This document shows positions 41,588-49,178 of a stretch of 64,000 bases of DNA, piece by piece. A program made the translations under genes and the position numbers. Source of the DNA: Kofleriaceae bacterium (lineage in GTDB: Bacteria; Myxococcota_A; Polyangia; Haliangiales; Haliangiaceae); the NCBI GenBank assembly GCA_020633495.1, contig JACKDR010000005.1, positions 231,501 to 295,500 of the forward strand, in the 5' to 3' direction. The notes under the pieces were generated by a model. It was not told where the DNA came from, searched no databases, and saw nothing but the letters and a program-made list of their open reading frames with translations. Every line of letters begins with the position of its first letter. Positions within the stretch are counted from its first letter, which is position 1.

Positions 41588-42469
41588 ATGGCTCGTACGT
41601 GGTTGCTCGCCTCGCTGATCGGCACCTCGCTCCTCGCCGCCTCCGGCTGCCAGAAGGACACCGCCGGCGCCGACGCCAAGCAGATCAAGGCGCTCGAGGA
41701 CCGGATCAAGGCCCTCGAGGCGGAGAACGCCAAGAACCACGACGCCATGGCCTTCCTGCAGCAGGCGTACGCCCAGCAGAAGGCGCAGCAGGACGAGCAG
41801 GAGGCCAAGGAGCCGGCGCCGGACGCGATCTTCGCGGTCGACATCACCGGCGACCAGGTCGACGGGCCCGACGACGCGCTGGTGACGATCGTCGAGGCCT
41901 GGGATTTTGCTTGACCGTACTGCATGAGGGTCAGTTCGACCCTCGAGCACCTGGTCAAGGACTACGCGGGTAAGGTTCGCGTCGTCTACAAGAACATGCT
42001 CGTCCACCCGGACGCCGTGCTCGAGGCGCACCTCGGCGGCTGCGCGGCCGGTAAGCAGGGCAAGTTCCTCGCGTACAAGGACGCCTTCTGGGACAAGGGC
42101 TTCAACGCCTACGCCGCCGCGAAGGACCCGTCCAAGCTCGGCGGCGCCAACCTGCGCGAGATCGCCAAGAGCGTCGGCCTCGACCTGCCGAAGTGGGAGG
42201 CCGACCTCAAGAGCGACGCCTGCCGCCAGGAGCTCGGCGCCGACATGGCCGAGCTCAACAAGTTCGGCGTCCACGCCACGCCGAGCTTCTTCGTCAACGG
42301 CAAGTTCATCGGCGGCGCCCTGCCCGAGGACCAGTTCAAGAAGGTCATCGACGAGCGCCTCGCCGTCGCCGAGGCGTCGGGCGTGCCGGGCGCCGAGTAC
42401 TACCAGAAGGAGATCCTCGACAAGGGCGAGAAGAAGTTCCGCTCGAAGAAGGATCCCAAGCCGCAGTAG
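41588..42469 (+). CDS. DsbA-like thiol oxidoreductase lipoprotein, probable selenoprotein (in-frame UGA as Sec)
   Basis: ATG 41588 starts MARTWLLASLIGTSLLAASGC, a lipoprotein signal, then a coiled coil (KQIKALEDRIKALEAENAKN). The thioredoxin-fold domain begins ALVTIVEAWDFA; TGA at 41912-41914 follows, and the same frame goes on PYCMRVSSTLEHLVKDY, VRVVYKNMLVHP, GVHATPSFFVNGKFIGG (cis-Pro loop) to 42469. TGA thus replaces the first cysteine of CxxC: Sec109-Pro-Tyr-Cys112. No indel is needed. Reading TGA as stop would split the gene into a 108-residue fragment and a 181-residue ORF without an active site. A SECIS-like hairpin surrounds the UGA. It likely catalyses periplasmic disulfide or peroxide chemistry. 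If Sec is not inserted it would be a nonsense pseudogene; the hairpin argues against that. Confidence 0.85.
41910..41959 (+). promoter_or_regulatory. Bacterial SECIS-like hairpin spanning the UGA codon
   Basis: The upper stem gagggtc/gaccctc (41926-41932 with 41938-41944) is a perfect 7 bp closing the loop agttc, which has G at position 2. The lower stem cttgacc/ggtcaag (41910-41916 with 41953-41959) is another perfect 7 bp and contains the UGA. Tgc/gca can pair in between (41921-41923 with 41947-41949). The loop begins 18 nt after the UGA, inside the 16-37 nt window usual for bacterial SECIS elements. UGA paired at the base of the stem resembles E. coli fdhF. Rare codons here (TTT, GCT, AGG, AGT) fit RNA constraint. 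Confidence 0.8.
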
Positions 42470-42643
42470 CGCGCGTCCCCGTCCACGCCCCCTCGCGGAT
42501 CCGATCGATCCGACGCGTCGCGCGACCCACGCGGCACGTCGTCGGTCGAGGCGCGCGCCCCGATCGCGTCGCGCCATGGCACCGCCGCGCCGGACGACGC
42601 CGGCGCGAGATCACGTTCGCGTGGCGCGGACGCCGCGACGCGG

Positions 42644-42683
42644 TTGACGCCCCGGTGACAAGTCCGTAGTGTCAAAACGACAC
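42644..42683 (+). promoter_or_regulatory. Promoter and palindrome upstream of the diheme cytochrome operon
   Basis: TTGACG (42644-42649), a 17-bp spacer and TAGTGT (42667-42672) make a plausible sigma70-like promoter. Overlapping the -10 is gtgtc-aaaac-gacac (42669-42683), a perfect 5-bp inverted repeat well placed to be an operator. The start at 42702 follows aaggggggcct. The preceding ~170 bp after the selenoprotein gene hold no gene. Confidence 0.5.
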
Positions 42684-42701
42684 GTCCAATAAGGGGGGCC
42701 T

Positions 42702-43724
42702 GTGCGCAAGCTTTCGTTCGCGATCTGCTCGTTCGGCATCTTTCTCGTCGCGGCCTGTGGTGACAACGGGTCCAACACGACGCCCCCCGACGCGGCGGCC
42801 CAGATCGACGCGGAGGCGCAGGTCGACGCGATGCCGCCGCAGCCGACGGTCGAGCGCGGGCAGTACCTCGTCGACCACGTCGCGGTCTGCACGGCGTGCC
42901 ACACGCCGCGCAACCAGGACGGCTCGCCCGACATGACCAACTACCTGGCCGGCGTCGAGTGCTTCGTCGATGCCGATCCCACCGACGACCAGGTCGGCTG
43001 CCTCAGCTCGCGCAACCTCACCAACGATCCGACGGGGCTGATGAACCGCAGCGACGCCGAGATCAAGAACATGTTCCAGAACGGCATCCGGCCCAACGGC
43101 GACGCGCTGGTGCCGGTCATGCCGTACTACGTCTTCCACAACATGACCGATCTCGATGCCGACTCGATCGTCATGTACCTGCGGACGGTGACCGGGGTCA
43201 GCCACACGGTCCCGGCGAACCAGGCGCCGTTCACGCCCCCGGCGCAGGCCGCCGCGCCGTTCGACACCGCGGACATCCCGATGCCGGCGACGCCCGACGC
43301 CGGCAAGCTGAACGGCCGCTACCTGGCGTCGATGGCCGGCGTGTGCATGGAGTGCCACACCAAGCGGACCAGCCCCGACCCGTCGTCGCTCGACGTCGCC
43401 AACCTGTTCGCCGGCGGCGAGGAGTTCCCGGCCGCCGGGTTCGGGCTGCCGGTGCCGCCGTTCCCCGACATCATCTACAGCGCCAACATCACCCCGGATC
43501 CGACCACCGGCATCGGGTCCCTGACCGCGCAGCAGATCGTGACGATCATCCTCCAGGGCACCGACGCCGACGGCAACGGCGTGTGTCCGCCGATGCCGAC
43601 CGGCCCGATGAGCGAGTTCGCCGGCATCGATCCGCAGGACGCGGCCGACATCGCCGCGTACCTGCTCGACATCCCGGCCAAGACCGCCAACGGCGTCGCC
43701 AACGGGTGCGCGATCACGCCGTAG
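42702..43724 (+). CDS. Diheme cytochrome c lipoprotein
   Basis: This 340-residue exported electron carrier has signal VRKLSFAICSFGIFLVAACG (GTG start with a strong purine-rich ribosome site). Two haem c sites are present: CTACH (63-67) and CMECH (215-219), each in a cytochrome-c-like domain. Possible distal Met ligands lie in PVMPYYVFHNMTD and CPPMPTGPMSEF. The domain boundaries (ERGQYLVDHVAVCTACHTPR; LNGRYLASMAGVCMECHTKR) show internal duplication as in diheme cytochromes that pass electrons to dehydrogenases. The next cytochrome gene overlaps its end by 19 bp, so the two are co-translated. Confidence 0.9.
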   Translation: MRKLSFAICSFGIFLVAACGDNGSNTTPPDAAAQIDAEAQVDAMPPQPTVERGQYLVDHVAVCTACHTPRNQDGSPDMTNYLAGVECFVDADPTDDQVGCLSSRNLTNDPTGLMNRSDAEIKNMFQNGIRPNGDALVPVMPYYVFHNMTDLDADSIVMYLRTVTGVSHTVPANQAPFTPPAQAAAPFDTADIPMPATPDAGKLNGRYLASMAGVCMECHTKRTSPDPSSLDVANLFAGGEEFPAAGFGLPVPPFPDIIYSANITPDPTTGIGSLTAQQIVTIILQGTDADGNGVCPPMPTGPMSEFAGIDPQDAADIAAYLLDIPAKTANGVANGCAITP

Positions 43725-44722
43725 CCGGAGGCGTCGCCCTCGCGCTGGCGCTGGTCGCGGCCGCGTGCGGCAGCTCGGCCGCGCCGGACGACGCGCACGT
43801 CCCCGACGCCACCACGGTCGACGCCGATCCGACGCCGTACCTGTCGCAGACCGGCCTGTACGCCGACATCGCGACCAAGGCCCTGGCGTCGGATCTGATC
43901 GACCTCACGCCTCGCTACCCGCTGTGGTCCGACGGCGCGGTGAAGCGGCGATGGCTGCGCCTGCCGCCGGGCACGACGATCGACACCTCCGACATGGACC
44001 ACTGGACGCTGCCGGTCGGCGCCCAGCTGTTCAAGGAGTTCCGCGCCCCCGACGGGACCTACCTCGAGACCCGGCTGATCGAGCGCGTCGCGATGACCGG
44101 CGACGACGACGACGACTACTGGCGCGGCGCGTTCATCTGGCGCGCCGACGCCAGCGACGCCGTGTTCGCGCCCGAGGGCGGCGAGAACGTCAACGGCACG
44201 CCGCACGACGTCCCGACGCAGGTGCAGTGCGCGACCTGCCACGGCGGCGAGACCGGCTTCATGCTGGGCGTCTCGCTGGTCCAGCTGTCGGGGCCCGGCG
44301 AGGGCACGCGGGTCGCCGATCTGGTCGCCGCCGATCGCCTGAGCGATCCGCCGGTCGCCGAGTTCGTGACCCCCGGCGACGCCACCACCGCCGCCGCGCT
44401 GGGCTACCTGCACGCCAACTGCGGCCACTGCCACAACGAAGGCGGCGCCGCCTGGCCCGACGTCGACATGACGCTCCGGCTGTCGGCCGACGACACCAGC
44501 CCCGAGAGCACGGCGCTGTGGCAGGCCACGGTCGGCGTCGAGGTCACGCGCTTCACCTCGCCGGGCATCGTGTACCGCGTCGCGCCCGGCGATCCCGACG
44601 CCAGCGCCGTGGTCGTGCGCATGAGCGTGCGCGGCACCCACGATCAGATGCCGCCGCTCGCCACCGAGGTGGTCCACGCCGACGGGGTCGAGGCCGTGCG
44701 GGCCTGGATCACCGCGCTGTAG
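43706..44722 (+). CDS. Diheme c-type cytochrome lipoprotein, HNE_0200/SO2930-like
   Basis: GTG 43706 gives VRDHAVAGGVALALALVAAA CGS, a lipoprotein signal, and a 338-residue protein. The N-terminal part LSQTGLYADIATKALASDLI, LTPRYPLWSDGAVKRRWLRL and DMDHWTLPVGAQLFKEF recalls a family of conserved exported diheme proteins (HNE_0200/SO2930 type, from memory). Haem sites are CATCH (175-179) and CGHCH (239-243), with HDQMPPLATEV as a likely Met ligand. It overlaps the upstream cytochrome by 19 bp, so the pair probably form one periplasmic electron-transfer module. The oxidase or dehydrogenase partner is not in the window. Confidence 0.85.
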   Translation: MRDHAVAGGVALALALVAAACGSSAAPDDAHVPDATTVDADPTPYLSQTGLYADIATKALASDLIDLTPRYPLWSDGAVKRRWLRLPPGTTIDTSDMDHWTLPVGAQLFKEFRAPDGTYLETRLIERVAMTGDDDDDYWRGAFIWRADASDAVFAPEGGENVNGTPHDVPTQVQCATCHGGETGFMLGVSLVQLSGPGEGTRVADLVAADRLSDPPVAEFVTPGDATTAAALGYLHANCGHCHNEGGAAWPDVDMTLRLSADDTSPESTALWQATVGVEVTRFTSPGIVYRVAPGDPDASAVVVRMSVRGTHDQMPPLATEVVHADGVEAVRAWITAL

Positions 44723-44845
44723 CTGCACGACGCGGCGCGCCGGGCGCGGACGCGCCGCGGCGAGCGGCGCGTGCCGCGCCGCCCGCCCGCGCAGATCGCC
44801 CGGGATTGCCACCTGCCTGTGCGCGGTCGAGGCTACGATCGACCG

Positions 44846-45457
44846 ATGATCTGCCTCCAGTGCGGCGCGACCATCTCGCGTGGCGACGGTCGGTTCTGCA
44901 GCCACTGCGGCACCGCCCTGCCCGATCGCCCGCGCATCGCCGAGGACGAGTGGGCGACCCACCCCGAGCGCTTCGACGCCGCCTCGGCCAGCCCGGAGCA
45001 CGCCAGCGCGATGCAGCGGCCGGCGCCGGCGCCGGCGCTCGGCACCACGGTGGTCGCGCCCGCGGTCTTCCTGGTGTTCTGGTGCGTCATCGGCGTGGTC
45101 ATCATCGGCGGCTTCGCCGCCGCCGGCGGGGCGATGGCGCTGTTCCCGGTCCTGCTCGTCGGTGCCGGCGTCGTCCTCGTCGGCAAGCAGATCCGGACCA
45201 ACCTGGCCAAGGCGCGCGCGCCGGTGGTCCGCCTGACCGCGGTCATCATCGACGAGCGCACCGAGATCACCACGCGCGGCTCGGGCGACGACCGGTCGAC
45301 CAGCACGCACTACTACGCCACGCTGCAGCTGAGGGACGGGACCCGCCGCGAGATGCCCACGACCGGCCCGCTCGCCGGCGTCATCACCCGCGGCGACATC
45401 GGGGTCGCGGTCACCCGCGGCGGCGACCTCGTCGACTTCCACCGCGTCCAGGTGTGA
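44846..45457 (+). CDS. Zinc-ribbon membrane protein
   Basis: This 203-residue protein starts with MICLQCGATISRGDGRFCSH then CGTAL, a classical zinc ribbon with two CxxC knuckles. A polar linker and two adjacent transmembrane segments follow (VVAPAVFLVFWCVIGVVIIG and AMALFPVLLVGAGVVLVG). The C-terminal beta domain contains STSTHYYATLQLRDGTRREM, reminiscent of DUF2500-like small membrane proteins. ATG 44846. Function unknown; it lies 123 bp after the cytochrome genes and may be separate. Confidence 0.65.
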   Translation: MICLQCGATISRGDGRFCSHCGTALPDRPRIAEDEWATHPERFDAASASPEHASAMQRPAPAPALGTTVVAPAVFLVFWCVIGVVIIGGFAAAGGAMALFPVLLVGAGVVLVGKQIRTNLAKARAPVVRLTAVIIDERTEITTRGSGDDRSTSTHYYATLQLRDGTRREMPTTGPLAGVITRGDIGVAVTRGGDLVDFHRVQV

Positions 45458-45490
45458 GCGCCGGTCGCGCCCGGTCGACGGCCGGTCGCG

Positions 45491-46954
45491 TCAGCCGCCG
45501 AAGTGCAGGCTCGACACCGGCATCTGGTTGAGCTTGTACAGGAGGTACTTCGCGGCGTGGGCCGCGCCCTCCTCGAGCTCGCGCATCGTCTCGTGGCCGT
45601 CGACCAGGACGCCGGCGGCGTGCATGAGCGCCTGCTGGTAGGTGGACTTCTGGGGCACGACGACGTCCCCAGAGGGGGTGGCCTCGAAGTGCGTCGTGCC
45701 CCAGGGCGCGGTGTGGATCGTGACCCGCAGGTTGGACCCGAGGTCGCCGATCGTCGCCTTGCCGTGCTCCTCGACCACGCCCTCGGTCTCGCGACCGACG
45801 CCGCGCCAGTTGGAGCCGGTGATCTGCAGCGACGACGCCAGGGCGTAGGTCGCCTCGATCTCGATCGCGCCCTTCTCGGCGTCGCCGCCGGCGTCGTCGT
45901 TGGCCCAGGCCCGCGCGGTCTCGCCGCCGTCGGCGGTCAGCCGGGCGTAGGCCCCGGCGGCGCGCGCGATCTGCAGGTCGCTGGCGCGCGCGGCCTCGCC
46001 GTCGATCTGCGACGCCAGGGTCGCCAGCGACTGCGGGCCGCCCTCGACGTGGGTCAGCTCGTCGGTGTGGTGGATCAGCTCCTGGACCGCGCCGTGCTCG
46101 GCGTCGTTGATGGCCAGCGACTGGGCCTCGACGAAGTTGTCGGCCGGGTCGGTCTTGTGGGCGCCGGCGAAGTGCTCCTTGACCGCGTGCTTGCCGGTCT
46201 CGACCGCCTTGTCCTTGACGACGTCCGCGATCTTCTCGATCACCTTCTTGGCGATCTTCGACTCGACCAGGCTCGCGGCGCCGACGCCGACCGGCCCGAG
46301 CAGCGCGCCGATCGCGCCGCCGACGACGCCGCTGGCGACGTCGGCGAGCAGCGACGACGGCGGCGACGAGTCCTTGCGCAGCGCCGCGCCCAGGCGATCG
46401 AGCCCGGCGCGCTGGTTGGCGAACAGGCGCCGGTACGAGTTCTCGGCCATGCGGCTGCCGCTCTGGATCGACATGCCGCCGCCGGCGAGCGCGACCGCGT
46501 CGTCGGCCTTGGCGTCGGCGTGCGCCTCCTTGGCGTCGGCCGCCGGCCCCGGCTTCTTGCAGCGCAGCTCGCCCGGGTGATCCATCGTGTGAGCGATCTC
46601 GTGCGCCACCGTGTGCATCGACGGGTTCGCCGACGCGAAGCCGATCGTCGCGCCGTCGGTGTAGGCCTCGGCGCCGAGCGCGCTGCAGCCGTCGGGGTCG
46701 ACGGTGCTGCGCAGGTGGCCGAGGTCGGTGCCGAAGCCCTGCTCGAGCTCGCCGCGGAACGGCAGCGGCGTGGCCTGCGCGCCCTGCCCGCCCTGCGCCC
46801 ACGCCGCGTCCAGCCTGGCGTGATCGGCGTCGCGCTGGACGTCGCCGACGCGCGCGACGTACCGCTGCGTGGGTGTCGAACGCCCGACCGAGGTCGGGGA
46901 CGTCGCGGGATCGAGGTTCGAGGCTCGGGAGCGCGCGGCACGATCGAAGGACAT
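45491..46954 (-). CDS. eCIS-core (DUF4157) metallopeptidase-like protein
   Basis: ATG 46954 gives 487 residues. Residues ~55-125 match the eCIS core/DUF4157 domain: PLPFRGELEQGFGTDLGHLR, STVDPDGCSALGAEAYTDGA, IGFASANPSMHTVAHEIAHT, with HEIAH at 118-122. The rest is helical, with a Gly/Ala hydrophobic hairpin (LLADVASGVVGGAIGALLGP VGVGAASLV) like a membrane-active or toxin-type segment. A long helical region and a C-terminal beta domain (NLRVTIHTAPWGTTHFEATP) follow. DUF4157 proteins are associated with extracellular contractile injection systems as loaded effectors. No sheath or tube genes are visible here, so this would be an orphan cargo. The N-terminal leader before 46954 is rejected. Confidence 0.75.
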   Translation of the reverse strand: MSFDRAARSRASNLDPATSPTSVGRSTPTQRYVARVGDVQRDADHARLDAAWAQGGQGAQATPLPFRGELEQGFGTDLGHLRSTVDPDGCSALGAEAYTDGATIGFASANPSMHTVAHEIAHTMDHPGELRCKKPGPAADAKEAHADAKADDAVALAGGGMSIQSGSRMAENSYRRLFANQRAGLDRLGAALRKDSSPPSSLLADVASGVVGGAIGALLGPVGVGAASLVESKIAKKVIEKIADVVKDKAVETGKHAVKEHFAGAHKTDPADNFVEAQSLAINDAEHGAVQELIHHTDELTHVEGGPQSLATLASQIDGEAARASDLQIARAAGAYARLTADGGETARAWANDDAGGDAEKGAIEIEATYALASSLQITGSNWRGVGRETEGVVEEHGKATIGDLGSNLRVTIHTAPWGTTHFEATPSGDVVVPQKSTYQQALMHAAGVLVDGHETMRELEEGAAHAAKYLLYKLNQMPVSSLHFGG

Positions 46955-47105
46955 GAGGACGGCTGGATTGCAGCCGGCGCGCCACGCCGCGGCGGTCGTC
47001 GTGGCGCGGGCTTGGACACGCGGGGTGGACCACCGCGAGCCGCCGGGTGGACCAGCGCTGGTCCACCCCCGGTCCAGGTCGGGACACCCGCCGGCGCGAG
47101 ATCGG

Positions 47106-47150
47106 AGTTGACAGATCGTCAGGTAACTGTTACCTGACCATTCGTCAACT
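47106..47150. promoter_or_regulatory. Large palindromic TetR operator with symmetric promoter boxes
   Basis: The core gtcaggtaac-t-gttacctgac (47118-47138) is a perfect 10-bp inverted repeat centred on 47128. Outer arms agttgac (47106-47112) and gtcaact (47144-47150) are also perfectly symmetric about the same base. On the plus strand TTGACA (47108-47113), 17 bp, TACCTG (47131-47136) form a promoter ending 15 bp before the ATG at 47152. By symmetry a TTGACG/TACCTG pair exists on the minus strand. This is an ideal autorepressor site for the adjacent TetR protein. Confidence 0.8.
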
Positions 47151-47151
47151 A

Positions 47152-47754
47152 ATGGCCCGCCCACCGGAACCCAAGAAACGCGCGGACTTGGCCCGCGAAG
47201 CGGTCGACGCCCTGGCCCGGCTCGGCCTCGACGTCCCGATGTCGCGGCTGGCCGACGAGCTCGGCATCAAGCGGCCGACGCTCCACTACCACTTCCCCAG
47301 CCGCGCCCACATCGTCGAGACCGCGCTCGAGGATCTGCTGCGCGAGCAGGCGGTGTTCGTGATGGAGCGGGTCAACCGCCACACGCACCCGATCGATCGC
47401 GTGTTCGCGCAGCTCTGCGCGGTCCACGAGTTCCACCGCGGCCGCGAGGCCCGCATCGTCCTGCTCAGCCAGGCCGTCGCCGCCAGCGGCGATCGCATGC
47501 GCGAGATCATCGACGTCGGCAACCGCGTCTTCGACGCCCAGCGGCGCGCCAACGTCGCGCTGCTCGAAGACGGCATGGCCGCCGGCACCGTCGCGCGGTG
47601 CGACGCGTGGGCGCTGATCAACACCATCCGCGCGCTGGTCGACGGCCTCATGGTCCAGCGGGTCATGACCGACGTCGACCTCGCGCCCGTGCACGCGTTC
47701 ATCTGGGACCACCTGCTGGCCCCGCTCAAGCTCACCCCGGAGACCACCCCATGA
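47152..47754 (+). CDS. TetR-family regulator of the PLP-decarboxylase/MlrC operon
   Basis: This 200-residue repressor has an N-terminal HTH: MARPPEPKKRADLAREAVDA, DVPMSRLADELGIKRPTLHY, HFPSRAHIVETALEDLL. The ligand-binding domain contains the central CAVHEFHRGREARIVLLSQA and a C-terminal dimerisation helix (WALINTIRALVDGLMVQRV). ATG 47152 sits 1 bp after the palindromic operator, leaving no room for a normal ribosome site. Its stop overlaps the next start (atga), so it heads a three-gene operon. The inducer is probably a substrate of the downstream enzymes. Confidence 0.9.
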   Translation: MARPPEPKKRADLAREAVDALARLGLDVPMSRLADELGIKRPTLHYHFPSRAHIVETALEDLLREQAVFVMERVNRHTHPIDRVFAQLCAVHEFHRGREARIVLLSQAVAASGDRMREIIDVGNRVFDAQRRANVALLEDGMAAGTVARCDAWALINTIRALVDGLMVQRVMTDVDLAPVHAFIWDHLLAPLKLTPETTP

Positions 47755-49178
47755 CCCAGGCCTTTCCCGAGACCGGCGCGCCGCGCGACCAGGTCCTCGC
47801 CGCGCTCCGCGACGCCCGCGCCCACGACCTCGTCGCCGACGGCCGCGCCTTCGCGTTCCTCTACGATCCCGGCGAGGAGGCCCGCGCCCTTGCTCGCGAG
47901 GCGTTCGCCGCGTGCATGCCGGCCAACGGCCTCGATCCGACCGCGTACCCGTCGGCGCGCACCCTCGAGAACGCGGTGGTCAAGGCGTGCCTCGAGCTGG
48001 TCCACGCGCCGGCCGGCGCCGTCGGCACCGCCACCGCCGGCGGCACCGAGAGCGTCATGCTCGCGGTCAAGGCCGCGCGCGACCACGCCCGCGCGACCCG
48101 CCCCGCGATCACCCGGCCGCGCATGCTGCTGCCGGTCACCGCCCATGCGTGCTTCCACAAGGCCGCCCACTACCTCGGCGTCGAGGTGGTCGACGTCGAC
48201 GTCGATCCGACGACCTTCCGCGCCGACGTCGGCGACGCCCGCCGCAAGATGACCGACGACGTCATCCTCGTCGTCGGGTCGGCGCCCAGCTACACCCACG
48301 GCGTCATCGACGACCTCCCGGCGCTGGCCGCGCTGGCCGCCGAGCACGGCGCGCTGATGCACGTCGACGCCTGCGTCGGCGGCTGCCTGCTGCCGTTCCT
48401 GCGCGAGGCCGGCGTCGACGGCCCCGCCTTCGACTTCGCGATCGACGGCGTCACCAGCCTGTCGATGGACCTGCACAAGTACGGCTTCGCGCCCCGCGGC
48501 GTCAGCCTGCTCTTGCAGCGCCGCCGCGACCTGCGCGACGCGCAGTACTACACGTGCGCGACCTGGACCGGCTACTCGATCATCAACTCGACGACGCTGG
48601 GCAGCAAGAGCGTCGCCGCGCTGGGCGCCGCGCACGCGATGATCCAGCACCTCGGCAAGGTCGGCTACCGCGAGCGGGCGCGCCGCATGTGGGACGCCAC
48701 CCAGCACCTGGTCGGCGTCGTCGACGCCACGCCCGGGCTGGCGATGGTCGGCCGCCCCGACATGAACCTGTTCGCGTTCACCACCACCGACGGCGACGTC
48801 TTCGCGCTCGCCGACCGGCTGACCGCCCGCGGCTGGCACGTCCAGCCGACCTACGCGTTCGGCCCGTCGCCGGCGCACATCCACCTCACCCTCGATCCGG
48901 AGAACGCGCGGCGCGCCCGCGAGCTCGGCGACGACCTCGCCGCCTGCGCTCGCGACCTGCCGCCCCGCACCGCGCCGCCCGCGCCGGTGGTCGAGCTGCT
49001 CGGCCGCATCGCCAGCGGCGCCCCGGGGATCGACCCGCGTGCGGTCGTCGCCGAGATGGGCCTCGGCGCCGGCACGATGCCGCGCGAGGCCGCGCCGCTG
49101 CACCGGGTGATGAACGCGCTGGCCCCGGCGGCCCGCGAGCAGCTGCTCCGCCTCTTCTTCGCGGAGCTGTTCTCGTGA
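47751..49178 (+). CDS. PLP-dependent decarboxylase/lyase (group II decarboxylase, sphingosine-phosphate-lyase-like)
   Basis: This 475-residue fold-type I PLP enzyme shows GTATAGGTESVMLAVKAARD (phosphate-binding Gly loop), PVTAHACFHKAAHYLGVEVV (His stacking on PLP), HVDACVGGCLLPF (Asp pairing with the pyridine N) and SLSMDLHKYGFAPRG with Schiff-base Lys243. Together with DAQYYTCATWTGYSIINSTT, these are closer to sphingosine-1-phosphate-lyase/tyrosine-decarboxylase-like members than to glutamate decarboxylase. It overlaps the TetR stop by 4 bp and the next start by 4 bp, implying translational coupling. It probably decarboxylates or cleaves an amino compound; the substrate is unknown. Confidence 0.87.
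   Translation: MTQAFPETGAPRDQVLAALRDARAHDLVADGRAFAFLYDPGEEARALAREAFAACMPANGLDPTAYPSARTLENAVVKACLELVHAPAGAVGTATAGGTESVMLAVKAARDHARATRPAITRPRMLLPVTAHACFHKAAHYLGVEVVDVDVDPTTFRADVGDARRKMTDDVILVVGSAPSYTHGVIDDLPALAALAAEHGALMHVDACVGGCLLPFLREAGVDGPAFDFAIDGVTSLSMDLHKYGFAPRGVSLLLQRRRDLRDAQYYTCATWTGYSIINSTTLGSKSVAALGAAHAMIQHLGKVGYRERARRMWDATQHLVGVVDATPGLAMVGRPDMNLFAFTTTDGDVFALADRLTARGWHVQPTYAFGPSPAHIHLTLDPENARRARELGDDLAACARDLPPRTAPPAPVVELLGRIASGAPGIDPRAVVAEMGLGAGTMPREAAPLHRVMNALAPAAREQLLRLFFAELFS

Noticed and set aside
41579..41914. Split DsbA as two genes or a frameshifted pseudogene
   Set aside because: Both halves are in the same frame with only a TGA between them, exactly at the catalytic Cys position, inside a SECIS-like hairpin.
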